From: Arion vulgaris
Lineage: Eukaryota > Mollusca > Gastropoda > Stylommatophora > Arionidae
Length of the DNA stretch: 64,000 nt
Assembly (NCBI GenBank): GCA_020796225.1
Contig: CM036768.1
Span: 42,358,789-42,422,788 of the forward strand
Direction: 5' to 3'
Below are positions 22,713 through 34,050 of the stretch, piece by piece. The notes beneath the pieces were generated by a model. It ran no database searches. It saw nothing but the letters and a program-made list of their open reading frames with translations, and was not told the origin of the DNA. How positions within the stretch are numbered: the first letter of the stretch is position 1; the number at the start of each line of letters is the position of its first letter. The translations under genes and the position numbers were made by a program.

Positions 22713-23120
22713 TTTGATCAGTCATTTTGATGTATATTTGATACAGCCCGTTATTGATGTATGTTTGATACAGTCAGTGATTAATGTATGTTGATCAATC
22801 GTAAGTGAGAGGAATATGTTTGATACAGCAGTGATTGATGTATATTTGATCGAAGGCATTGAGTATGTTTGATACAGTCAGTATTAATGTATGTTTGATA
22901 ACGTAAGTAGAGTGATATATGTTTGATACAGTCGTGAGTGATGAATGTTAATACAGCGTGAGTTTTGTATGTTTTATACTGTCAGTGACTATATGTTTAA
23001 TACAGACATTTATTGACGAATGTTTGATAACAGCCAGTGAGGAAAGTGATGTATGTTTGATCACCGTTGTGTTAGGATTTTATTTTATACGCTGATTGAT
23101 GGTAGCGGAGTGAGTGATGA
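22713..23120 (+). repeat. 27-bp minisatellite, block 4
   Basis: The same unit and orientation as the earlier blocks, running up to the assembly gap. The true length of the array beyond this point is unknown because the gap falls in it or at its edge. Confidence 0.92.
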
Positions 23121-23220
23121 NNNNNNNNNNNNNNNNNNNNNNNNNNNNNNNNNNNNNNNNNNNNNNNNNNNNNNNNNNNNNNNNNNNNNNNNNNNNNNNN
23201 NNNNNNNNNNNNNNNNNNNN
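23121..23220. other. Assembly gap of exactly 100 N
   Basis: One hundred consecutive N, the usual placeholder for a gap of unknown size. It falls where a tandem array meets LINE sequence, so collapsed satellite is the likely content. Confidence 0.99.
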
Positions 23221-23800
23221 GGAGTTAAACTACTTTCACACAGTCTGTCCTAGAAAATAGTGAACATCAAATGTCATGATTTGATCCCAGACACAGTGGT
23301 CCTAAATAGAACTGATATAACCAGCATCTATACAATCTTGATGCAGTCCCAGACACGATGGACAGGACATGTGGCTCCAATGCTGGATTGCAGAATGCCT
23401 AAACGACTTTTTTATGTTGAGCTGCATAGCGATAAACGCTCACAGGTTGGATCAAAAATACGATTCAAAGACACACTCGGAAGCTCGATGAGGTCCTTTA
23501 GCATAGATGTCGACGGCTGGGAGAATGTTACTTAAGACTGATCAGTCTGGTGCACACTTCTTCGACACGGCTCTTCGGCCTGGGAGGCAGGTGGAACAGC
23601 ACGGCTGGAACAAAAACGCCACAATAGAGCAGTAAAACTCCCCACAAGTGCAAGCATACCTTCCACACTGTAAAGAATTTCAAGCCCGCATCGGGCTCAC
23701 TAGTCATCTACGCACACAGACAAACATAACGCAACTACTTTCCTTGATGAAAATTGTGTGGTCATCGAACCCGTGATAGACGAGCATCATCATCATGTAG
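23221..23800 (+). pseudogene. LINE RT C-terminal fragment (family A), copy 2
   Basis: Plus-strand reading gives IPDTVVLNRTDITSIYTIL, TRWTGHVAPMLDCRMPKRL, KIRFKDTLGSSMRSF and SIDVDGWENVT, the thumb and C-terminal region of a LINE RT. The tail of the protein degenerates after 23,535. The fragment runs to a short (CAT)n tract at 23,784-23,795, which looks like the LINE 3' tail. Its 5' end is lost in the gap. It is the inverted counterpart of 3535-3905. Confidence 0.8.
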
Positions 23801-23803
23801 GAA

Positions 23804-24360
23804 TTGAAGAGGAACGTAACTACACACGTAAACGTGTACTGTGCGATAGTACTAACCACGCTGTTCTACGCTTGCGATACGTGGACAGTGTTTAGCAGAC
23901 ACGAAAGAAAACTAAACCACTTCTTCATAAGTTGTCTATGCAGATTACTCAAAATAAACTGGCAGGAATGCATTCCAAATACTGAAGTCCTCACAAGAGT
24001 CAAGATTCCAAGCGTCAACTCCATGTTACAGAAGGGCCAAGCTAGATGGGTCGGTCACGTTACTCGGATGCCGTATGAAAGCTTCTTTAAACAGTACATG
24101 TATCGCGAGTTTACAGAGTGCAGATTATCGATCGGTGGACAAAGAAACGTTTTAAAGACACTCTTAAAGTGTCTCTAAAATGCATTGATACAGGCACCCC
24201 GTTCTTGGGTTCCCTTGAGCGAGATCGTCAAATGTGGCGCTGTAGAAACACAAGTGTGAACACGCATAGCTGGGAATATTCGTTTTCGTTTTGTTCAGAG
24301 AAATTGAGCTGTGCGAAAAGACCAAACACCTAACACCCACATGTCCAACCTTGACCATAA
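23804..24360 (+). pseudogene. LINE RT C-terminal fragment (family A-like), copy 3
   Basis: The frame at 23,804-24,178 reads VLTTLFYACDTWTVFSRHE, then ECIPNTEVLTRVKIPSVNS, then QARWVGHVTRMPYES, followed after a frameshift by TKKRFKDTLKVSLK and a weak C-terminus. It is the same domain as the preceding fragment but a different copy, starting immediately after the other's tail. No catalytic RT motifs remain. Confidence 0.8.
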
Positions 24361-24957
24361 ATGCTGAACCTATGGTAGAGGATTGTATTTAAGATTTGTA
24401 CACTACAGTCATCTCAGCACACTGCTAGAGATTTGCAGCAATAAACATATGAGGCTGTAGTTATCATCAATTGCCAGAGCGGCTATTATGTTTCTTGTTC
24501 CTTCAGTATGTTCTTGTTTAATTCTTGATTTCTGAATATCTACATCACTCACAGACTGTACATCTATAAATAATAACATTCACAACACATATAAATATAT
24601 CTTTTACATTCTAGACTAGGGTTGTTCAAAGTGGTGTCACGAGCTCCATGGCGCCACAGGTTATGCATTTCTGGCGCCGCAAGTTACTAGCTGGCTTTAA
24701 CATTATTCAAAATTTTAAGAAAAAAAAAAGTATTTTTAGTGAGCACTCCGAGAACACTCTTTTCTCGCTATTGCAATCTTGTTTTATTGTATAACCATTC
24801 TATTATCACTAATCGAATCCTTTCTTTGACACTGAAGAAAGTGCCGACTTCATCTATAAACGCATTTCTTCAAACAACTAACATGTCTTAGCCGATTTGT
24901 TGATCTATCGGCAACCTCATGAATTAAGCTTGAAGGAGTTATGCTTTGAGTTTTCGT
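24361..24957. other. No gene recognised; possible hAT-like terminus at 24,612
   Basis: AT-rich sequence without a supported gene. From about 24,612 the text AGGGTTGTTCAAAGTGGTGT, followed by a GGCGCCAC and GGCGCCGC-rich segment, resembles one end of a hAT-type non-autonomous element. I found no matching inverted end nearby, so the call is weak. Confidence 0.3.
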
Positions 24958-25774
24958 TTAGAGTAGGATCAATGTGTTATTTATAATCGAAAATAAGTTT
25001 AAGAGTTCCACAATGTTGTTCTTCTCTTCACTAGTGTTAGCTGTTTTAAGATTTGATCTATATATGTGATGAACAGCGCGAGATAGTACGCATCCTTGTT
25101 TTACTCCTGAACTCTCGTAAAATTTTCTGATAAGTGATGTGTTTGTTCGAATTGTACACTTGCGGTTTATGTAAAGGCTCTTGCATAGATTGACTAGGTA
25201 GTCACTAACCATAAGTTGATAATACTTTCCACAACTTGTGTCTGTCTACGCAGTCGAACGCTTTTTTTTGGTCTACAAAAGCAACATGCAGGTGTTTGTC
25301 GAATTCGACAGTCCTTTCCGCTAACTGCCTGAAGGCGAATATCACATCTGTACAGCTTCTGTTCATCCGAAATGCCATTTGTGAGTCTTTAAGCTGTGGC
25401 TGAATGATGTGGCGGAGCGTTTCTCTGGTACTTTACAAAATATTTTTCCGGTAGACTTAGCAGACCATTCCTCTATATTTCGTACAATCCTTCTTGCTAC
25501 CTTTCTTCTTCCAGATGGGAACTATTGTTCATTCTCTCTTTAGTTGCTTTGAGTAGGTCGGCTCGATATTGTCTGAACTTGTGTTTTGTTAGATAGGCCA
25601 TGTTTAGCATTTCTAAGTGTTATTCTTGGCTCTAGTTCTATAGTTAAGTTTACTGTGTGGTCTTGAGTGTTGAGTTGGTCTTCTTATTGTAGGTTGAGAA
25701 GTTCATTAAAGCATTGCCGCTATCTGTACATTATAATTTTGGATCATTAAGAACATGGCCATTTTTATCATGTA
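24958..25774 (-). pseudogene. LINE RT fragment, part downstream of the Helitron
   Basis: On the minus strand this reads, through several frameshifts, from the linker before the RT (HDKNGHVLND, then FNELLNLQ) through HLHVAFVDQKKAFDCV (motif A with its aspartate) to LVNLCKSLYINRKCTIRTN and SGVKQGCVLS (motif B). The other half of the same LINE continues at 31,140 on the far side of the Helitron. Motif C is not recoverable before the fragment ends near 24,960. It is an inactive, truncated host element for the Helitron insertion. Confidence 0.8.
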
Positions 25775-25787
25775 CTAGCTGCCCTGC

Positions 25788-25798
25788 GGCGTTACGCC
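25788..25798 (-). other. Helitron 3' subterminal hairpin
   Basis: GGCGTTACGCC, a perfect four-base-pair stem with a three-base loop, sits just inside the CTAG 3' end. In rolling-circle transposition this hairpin is thought to mark where replication terminates. Confidence 0.85.
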
Positions 25799-25969
25799 TC
25801 CAAAAGAAATGGAATTTAAAGGAAACTCGGTATAACAATATTTAATAATTATTTTGATCATTGTCCTTTTTTTCATTTTCTTGGAGAAAAAAAACTTACA
25901 ATTTAACGTTTCATTTTAATTCTGGTTATTGAAGTGCTCTTTGATATACAATATTCTTTGTTTTTCCGT

Positions 25970-28900
25970 TTAGTGCGTACACGAATAAATCAGAAGGTTT
26001 TCCGACGCGTAAACAGGCCAATATATCTGTCCATGAAAGCATAGATTTTCCAAATGTAGTCCATACACTTGTAGCGATTGTCCTTGTGATTTGTTGATGG
26101 TCATTGCAAAGGCGAGTCGCACCGGAAACTGCAAGCGTTTGAATTCGAATGGCATGTCTGTTGGAATCATTGGGATGCGTAGCAATAGTATATCTTCTAC
26201 TTTAAATTTTCCATTTAAAATTGTATCTTCGATGATATTGTTCATCATATTTTTCACTAAAAGCCTGGTACCGTTGCAAAGTTGTGGTGGATTGATGTTT
26301 CGAAGAAGAATGATAGGCACGCCAATTTTCAAGTTAAAACATGGGGTGGCATGTCTGGCAAATCAAGTGAATTCAAGAATTCAGTTGGATAATTGACAAC
26401 TTCGTCTTGATTCATTACAGTATCGATGGACTTCACGTTGTCACTTCGCCTGGTAATTTGTTTTGAATGTCAAATTCATGGTATATACATCCTTGTTTTT
26501 GCTGCTAATATTGCACGTGCACTGAGCCACTGATGATTTTTGTAATTATGTGCAATATTTGGGAAAATTTAATGAATCAATTCGTCTGTGGTCGCTATGA
26601 TGTTAAAGAAGTTTGTTGGCAATGTGATACATCGTGTGGAATCATCGATTGGCATTTTTCCATTCCCAATATCCAACAATTGTTTTGCGAAACGTTCAGC
26701 GGTTGTATCATGTTGTAGTTGTATACACATATTGGTCTTCAAAGTCAATTTCTGTATATGTCGCCATAAAACTGATGATTTCAGGCATGCATTAAGTTCA
26801 TCAGCGGGTGTTGATCTTGATATAACTGGTAGAGTTTGCCGGAAATCGCCAGACAATAAAATAAGTGCGCCACCGAAGAGCTGGTCATTTCCTCTCAAAT
26901 CTTTTAGAGCACGATGAAGCGCTTCTAATGTTTTTTTGTGCGCCATAGTACATTCATTCCATATAATGAGTTGACATAATTGGAGTACTTTACCCATTGC
27001 AGAATTTTTGTTGATATTGCATGTTGGTGTCTCAGTATTGTATATTCAATGGCAATTTCAGCGCTGACTGCGCTGTTCGGCCTATCAAAGAGTTGCCGCA
27101 ATTCCAGAAGATGGGATTGCCAGTGCAATATTATTTCGTTATCGATGGTTGCCAAAATAAGTGAAATGAGAAAAGTTTTGCCTGTGCCTCGGGGCATCTA
27201 TGAAATACAATCCACCGTTTTGACTTGTAATTGCATGCATAATTCTGTCATATGCTATGCGTTGTTCTGGAATCAATTTTGGAAGATTGGTTTGAACAAA
27301 TGTACTCAATTCGTTGATATCAAAGTGTATTTCTCGTTCCAACTCACAATCAAAAAGGCATGTTTGTAGATCGTTCTGGCGCAGAGATTCCCAATTGTAC
27401 CAGTGCTTTATTAGTGATTGCCAAACATATGTCCTCAATCGAAACCAATGCCTCATTATATACGTTTGGTGTGAATTGAATGTCAGGATTTTGATTCGTC
27501 GTACGCAAGCGATGTAGGATGTCTTCACTCATGTAGTCTTTGTATTATTCCAAGGTTCTTTTGGTTTGGGATGGGAATCACGTTGTTAATATTACTGCAA
27601 ATAATGTGCGTATTTGCTGTGGTCGTACAGTATTGGATGCATCAGCGAGTGAAGTGTCCCAATGCGCATCGTTTTCAAGAAGATTTAATTCTTGGCAAGC
27701 TTTACGATAAGTAGCACATACTTGACCGTTAACTGTTCTCAATTCTTGGAAGGATGTTGATCCACGTTTGTTGATTAACAGTAATCGCAAGTAAAGCATT
27801 CTGCATTGTTTGGATGAACAGTGTACAAACGGCCTAACGTGTTGGTGGAATATAAATTGGAATGTCCTTCAACTTCTTTACCTTGTTTGCGATGTTGAAA
27901 TTTTTTCGCTGCTGCATTCCATGTGTAGTATGTTGGCAGCTCAGCCATATCGCTTCCGTTGTTGACATATTTGCAAATGTACGTGATCGATTTCACCGAA
28001 TTGCAATACTGAACATTGATGTGTGCTTTGTACGTCTTTGAGAGTAACGGTGAATACGGTACAACCAACGATTATCGAGTTCATCATGTTTCGCACTTTA
28101 CAGTGATGGATTTTCCGCCATCTTCATTTGATCGTCGACGATAGAGAGGATATCCGTCATTGCCAGTGATAGTATCGGCATGTAAGTCTTTTTGGGTATC
28201 TTTTCGTGCATTTTCCATCAGACATGCATGGTGAATTATTGTTGAGTAAGCCACATGGACCATGAATCATGTTTTTGGTGACGACTTCAAATAATTCTGG
28301 ATCAATGTCGAAATCTGGTATTTCTGCTGAGATGACTTGATCAATTTGATCTGGTGTGATTTTTCGATCAACCAAATCAAAATGTTGCATGTGGCAATCT
28401 TTTTTGCCATTCGAGGGAATACATCAACAGCGTGTCTCTCCAAAAATATGATGATTGACAATGCAATCAATTAAAGATTTCAATTTTTGTTTGAATACAC
28501 GCGCGGTAATATCATGACGATCCGATGAAAATTGTCCAGCTAACAAAAATTCTTTAATTTCATCACACGTAGGTTTGCATGTAAACGTGAAAAATAAATA
28601 TAGACGGCCATAGGCGTGAACATATGTCATTGCATCTTGTGAGTATTCATGCATGTGCCGTGGACTCTGTAAATGTGCCGGTAGTATGACCATTTTTCCA
28701 AATTCATTAGGATTGCCATCATTAACAATTGCATCACCTAACTGAATGTACTGTTCTGAACGCAACTTGGTTTGATTTAATCAAATGTAGAGGAGTCGCT
28801 CAGTTTCGATTTTCGCATACATATCGACAATGTATTGATGGAACAATTGTCGACATTTCAAGATATGATTTTCAGCGTTTTCAAGAACCATTAATCGATA

Positions 28901-30049
28901 TGAATAATAATTCATAGCACTAACTTTCTTATTCCTTTTCTCATCTGTTTGTGGATTTCTCAATTTGATGTTGAAATAATATTCATCTTCTGCTTCAAAA
29001 TAATTTTGGGATATTGAATCCGTCGTAGGAGTGATGAGTTTCTGAGACACGCTGAACAACACCACATCTGCGATGAAGAATTATATCACGCGAATTAAAT
29101 TCTTCGTCAACCATAACGATCGCCACTTCATCAATTGTTGGTGCATTGTACTGTCTTTCGTGTTGACCAACAGGTGTTTTGTCTGCTCTAAGTACAACTC
29201 GGTAGTCATCAGCTGGTAATTGTTGCAGGGCAGTTCTGAACAATCAAATTAATTCGTTGTGTTGATCGAATAAAGTTTGTAATGCAGCGACTATTTCTCG
29301 TTTTGCACGAGTATTGAATCTACAACGTTGATCAATTTGTTCATCATTGTTTCCCATGAAATAAATTTTAAGAAATTTGCAATCTGCGTCCCAGTGGTAG
29401 TTGTGAAGCCAGCACGATGATAAATTTGCCCTTGAACTTTGAATGTGGGCATGTAATTCTCGCGCACGATATTTGTTGCACCGAGCGATGTCATTTGGAA
29501 ACATGAATTGTACTTGCGAATGTTTGTCAAGAAATGTTTCGATTGGCTTGTGTCACCTGCTACCAACGTTGATAATGGTTCGGGTGGTGAATGTAATACT
29601 GGCAATTTCACTTTCCCATCCGCGCAGCACATTCCTGGTGTTTCATTCTTAAATTTGACAGCACTGCAATACACGCATAATATATCCATTATTCCAATAA
29701 CCACATTTGGATGAAGACTGTAATCATAATTAGTATTGTAATGGAATGCACCTAGATTTAAATCATCGTGCAGTGTTTGTCTGGATAGAGTAGTGCGTAT
29801 CCGAACGGTTTGCAGTCTTGCTTCCCGTTGCTTGATTGTTTCAGCTGAACGGACTTGAGCAGTGCGTACTCGATTGGTTCCTAGTCTTGCTTCACATTTC
29901 TCGTCTGTTTCAGACGAACGGGCTTCAGCAGTGCGTACTCGAACAGTTTGTAGTCTTTCTTCCCGCTGCTCATCTGTTTCGAAGCTAGTAATGCCTTTCT
30001 CTTTCGTGCTCTAGAGGGATGGACCAATAGCTTTTCGTTTGGGAGGCAT
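25970..30049 (-). pseudogene. Helitron RepHel (HUH replicase plus Pif1-type helicase)
   Basis: The start MPPKRKAIGPSL at 30,049 is followed by a stop and then three 23-residue repeats (ETDEQREERLQTVRVRTAEA type). Then come the N-terminal Helitron region (RKYNSCFQMTSLGA, MPTFKVQGQIYH), the Helitron-like domain (RQLFHQYIVDMYAKIETERL, RLYLFFTFTCKP), the Rep site near 28,400 and the tyrosine motif YICKYVNNGSD (27,775-28,068). The helicase follows: a Walker A-like RGTGKT near 27,190, LIIWNECTM near 26,960, SGDFRQTLPVI near 26,830, and the C-terminal RLQFPVRLAFAMTINKSQGQ near 26,060. Frameshifts fall in the HUH motif and at Walker A, and the Walker B aspartate is asparagine. The domain order is complete, but the enzyme as read is dead. 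Confidence 0.88.
29784..29995 (-). repeat. 69-bp coding repeat in the Helitron N-terminus
   Basis: Three tandem copies of 69 bases, each encoding 23 residues with the pattern ET...REERLQTVRVRTAEARS. Arg/Glu-rich repeats of this sort are found at the N-terminus of many animal RepHel proteins; their role is unknown. They may be a coiled coil or a nucleic-acid-binding segment, which is inference. Confidence 0.75.
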
Positions 30050-31139
30050 AATTGCAAATGTGTGGAAAATTCGTGAAGAGCGTGTGGAAATAACTGCAGC
30101 TTGTTCGTCTTCACACACGGAATTAAATATCACTGTTGATGTTCTTGAATAAATAAAAAATTAGCATTTGATTAAATTCTATTAGGAAATGAATAGAAAC
30201 TGCGCGTAAAATGTTTTGAAAAATCAGGTTAACTGTATGAATCATTTATCGAAACTACTGACTACTCGCGCGACACCTATTGCGAAATGGTTGTACTAAT
30301 TTAGAATTGCACGCCGCTATAGCGGTCAATGGTATGGAGTGATTTACAAAATAATAAATGGTCAACCCGTTTCTGTCATGTAATCTAATATTGGGTAATA
30401 TTCATGCATATAACGTGTACCTCAGGTAAACGTTGATGGCAAAATAACCATCTTGCCATAGTTGTTTGCCTTGCCATCTATAGCAATGCCAATAGCTTCC
30501 TCAAATGAACGTATTCCTTTGATCGTAGTTTTTGTTTGGTTTAATCGAATATAGAGCAATTTTTGCCAACATAGTTAACAAACATTGATGGAATAGTTAG
30601 CGATAACTTAAAATATGATTTGCAGTATCTATGATCATGATTAGAAATGAGTAGAAACAAACCTGGATTGCGTATTTTAAATTCAGCTTGTTTGAAAATT
30701 GTATATAGTAGATGCGCATACCGGAGACTTGAAGAAACTCCGATGAAATTTGCGTGTTTTTCGATTTTTTGTCTCGATTTTTCTTAAAATTGTCAGCGCT
30801 ACCTATTTTAAACTATGACAGGTAGCATCTCGACATCAAAACAAACATAAACAAACATATCCTGTAATTCAGCGAAATCTGATGTGTATATATGAATACG
30901 TACGTAGACTTCCGGAAACGTTAATGGCAATTTGTTAGAAACTCTCGATGACATGAGCGTGTATTATTTTTTACATTTTTCAAAAACTTTCAGAGTTACC
31001 TATTTCAATCTATGACAGGTAGCATCCTGACATCAAAACAAACATATCCTGTAAATTTCAGCTAAATCTGTTCAGTAGTTCCCGAGTCTATAGGGGAAAA
31101 AACATACAAACACTCGCTTTTATATATATAGTAGATAGA

Positions 31140-31290
31140 TAATTTCAATTGCGTCATATTGTTCTTTTTCCTTCCCGCATGGCTTTTATTTTCTTAGAGA
31201 ATTTTCTTTTGAATTTTTTTAACCTGAATTTAATGTTTCTCTAATCTTGCCATGTATATTGTAGTTTAGACTTCTTTATAATCTCTTTGG
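31140..31290 (-). pseudogene. LINE fragment upstream of the Helitron (other half)
   Basis: On the minus strand this reads AKEIIKKSKLQYTWQD, a degenerate linker, MREGKRTI and a final AIEII that continues in frame at 25,774 once the Helitron is removed. It is the linker between endonuclease and RT. Its 5' side merges into the 43-bp minisatellite with no visible boundary: the last unit reads LTEFRTARKQAKE into it. Confidence 0.7.
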
Positions 31291-34050
31291 CTTGTTTTCT
31301 AGCTGTTCTAAACTCAGTCAGGTTATTTTGTTGTTTGTTTTCTAGCTGTTCTATACTTAGTCAGGTTATTTTGTTGTTTGTTTTCTATCTGTTCTATACT
31401 CAGTCTGGTCATTTTGTTGTATGTTTTTTAGTTGTTCTAAACTCAGTCAGGTCATTTTGTTGTTTGTTTTCTAGCTGTTCTATACTTAGTCAGGTCATTT
31501 TGTTGTTTGTTTTCTAGCTGTTCTATACTTAGTCAGGTCATTTTGTTGTTTGTTTTCTAGCTGTTCTATACTTAGTCAGGTCATTTTGTTGTTTGTTTTC
31601 TAGCTATTCTATACTCAGTCAGGTCATTTTGTTGTTTGTTTTCTAGCTGTTCTATACTTAGTCAGGTCATTTTGTTGTTTGTTTTCTAGCTGTTCTATAC
31701 TTAGTCAGGTCATTTTGTTGTTTGTTTTCTAGCTGTTCTATACTTAGTCAGGTCATTTTGTTGTTTGTTTTCTAGCTGTTCTATACTCAGTCAGGTCATT
31801 TTGTTGTTTGTTTTCTAGCTGTTCTATACTTAGAAGGTCATTTGTTGTTTGTTTTCTAGCTGTTCTATCTAGTCAGATTTTCTTGTTTGTTTCAGCTGTT
31901 CTATACTCAGTCAGGTCATTTTGTTGTTTGTTTTCTAGCTGTTCTATACTTAGAAGGTCATTTTGTTGTTTGTTTTCTAGCTGTTCTATACTCAGTCAGG
32001 TCATTTTGCTGTTTGTTTTCTAGCTGTTCTATACTCAGTCAGGTCATTTTGTTGTTTGTTTTCTAGCTGTTCTATACTTAGGTCATTTTGTTGTTTGTTT
32101 TCTAGCTGTTCTATACTCAGTCAGGTCATTTTGTTGTTTGTTTTCTAGCTGTTCTATACTTAGTCAGGTTATTTTGTTGTTTGTTTTCTAGCTGTTCTAT
32201 ACTTAGTCAGGTCATTTTGCTGTTTTCTAGCTGTTCTATACTCAGTCAGGTCATTTTGTTGTTTGTTTTCTAGCTGTTCTATACTTAGTCTGGTCATTTT
32301 GTTGTTTGTTTTCTAGCTGTTCTATACTCAGTCAGGTCATTTTGCTGTTTGTTTTCTAGCTGTTCTATACTCAGTCAGGTCATTTTGTTGTTTGTTTTCT
32401 AGCTGTTCTATACTTAGTCAGGTCATTTTGCTGTTTGTTTTCTAGCTGTTCTATACTTAGTCAGGTCATTTTGTTGTTTGTTTTCTAGCTGTTCTATACT
32501 CAGTCAGGTCATTTTGCTGTTTGTTTTCTAGCTGTTCTATACTCAGTCAGGTCATTTTGTTGTTTGTTTTCTAGCTGTTCTATACTTAGAAGGTCATTTT
32601 GTTGTTTGTTTTCTAGCTGTTCTATACTTAGTCAGGTCATTTTGTTGTTTGTTTTCTAGCTGTTCTATACTTAGTTAGGTTATTTTGTTGTTTGTTTTCT
32701 AGCTGTTCTATACTCAGGTCATTTTGTTGTTTGTTTTCTAGCTGTTCTATACTCAGTCAGGTCATTTTGTTGTTTGTTTTCTAGTTGTTCTATACTCAGT
32801 CAGGTCATTTTGTTGTTTGTTTTCTAGCTGTTCTATACTTAGTCAGGTCATTTTGTTGTTTGTTTTTTAGCTGTTCTATACTTAGTCAGGTCATTTTGCT
32901 GTTTGTTTTCTAGCTGTTCTATACTTAGTCAGGTCATTTTGTTGTTTGTTTTCTAGCTGTTCTATACTCAGTCAGGTCATTTTGCTGTTTGTTTTCTAGT
33001 TGTTCTATACTCAGTCAGGTCATTTTGTTGTTTGTTTTCTAGCTGTTCTATACTTAGAAGGTCATTTTGTTGTTTGTTTTCTAGCTGTTCTATACTTAGT
33101 CAGGTCATTTTGTTGTTTGTTTTCTAGCTGTTCTATACTTAGTTAGGTTATTTTGTTGTTTGTTTTCTATCTGTTCTATACTCAGGTCATTTTGTTGTTT
33201 GTTTTCTAGCTGTTCTATACTCAGTCAGGTCATTTGTTGTTTGTTTTCTAGCTGTTCTATACTCAGTCAGGTCATTTGTTGTTTGTTTTCTAGCTGTTCT
33301 ATACTAGTCAGGTCATTTTGCTGTTGTTTTCTAGCTGTTCTATACTTAGTCAGGTCATTTGCTGTTGTTTTCTAGCTGTTCTATACTCAGTCAGGTCATT
33401 TTGTTGTTGTTTTCTGGCTGTTCTATACCTAGTCAGTCATTTGTTGTTTGTTTTCTAGCTGTTCTATACTTAGTCAGTTATTTGTTGTTTGTTTTCAGCT
33501 GTTCTATACTCAGGATTTTTTGTTTGTTTTCTAGCTGTTCTATATTCAGTGGTCATTTTTCTGTTTGTTTTCAGCTGTTCTATCAGTCAGGTCATTTGTT
33601 GTTGTTTCAGCTGTTCTATACTTATCAGGTCATTTTATGTTTTCTAGCTGTTCTATACTCAGTCAGGTCATTTTGTTGTTTGTTTTCTATCTGTTCTATA
33701 CTTAGTCAGGTTATTTTGTTGTTTGTTTTCTAGCTGTTCTATACTTAGTCAGGTCATTTTGTTGTTTGTTTTCTAGTTGTTCTTTTACTCAGGTCATTTT
33801 TTTTGTTTGTTTTTTAGCTGTTCTATACTTAGTCAGGTCATTTTGCCCGTTTGTTTTCTAGCTGTTCTATACTTAGTCAGGTCATTTTGCTGTTTGTTTT
33901 CACTTTCTATACCAGTCAGGTCATTTGTTGTTTGTTTTCTAACTTTCTACAGTCAGGTCATTTTTGTTGTTTGTTTTCTAACTGTTCTATACTTAGTCAG
34001 GTCATTTTGTTGTTTGTTTTCTAACTGTTCTATACTCAGGTCATTTTGTT
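31290..34050 (-). repeat. 43-bp minisatellite derived from LINE coding sequence
   Basis: About 60 tandem units of 43 bases with the plus-strand core TTTTCTAGCTGTTCTATAC, followed by TTAGTCAGGTCATTTTG. Variants include ACTCAG for ACTTAG, an AGAAGG deletion form and GCTG for GTTG. A block of about 468 bases (eleven units with a 5-base deletion) occurs twice, near 32,430-32,690 and 32,898-33,160, so there is higher-order duplication. Units become irregular after 33,230. At the 31,290 edge the unit, read on the minus strand, runs in frame into LINE coding sequence, so the array probably arose by expansion inside that LINE. The plus-strand ORFs here are only repeat translations. Confidence 0.95.

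Larger units (their letters stand above)
25775..31139 (-). mobile_element. Helitron with both termini, inserted in a LINE
   Basis: Minus-strand element of 5365 bases. The 5' end begins TCTATCTACTATATATATAA and the 3' end is CTAG at 25,775-25,778. A short GGCG-TAA-CGCC hairpin lies ten bases inside the 3' end. Helitrons typically begin with TC, end with CTRR, carry a subterminal hairpin, insert between A and T and make no target duplication; all of these hold here. Removing the element joins the two LINE halves in one frame (AIEII / HDKNG), which supports both boundaries. The 5' candidate at 31,135 was discarded because it leaves the frame broken. Its single RepHel gene is a pseudogene, so this copy could move only with help. 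Confidence 0.9.

Noticed and set aside
31131..31135. Helitron 5' end at 31,135 (TCTAC)
   Set aside because: Leaves four extra bases and breaks the LINE frame at the empty site; 31,139 restores it exactly.
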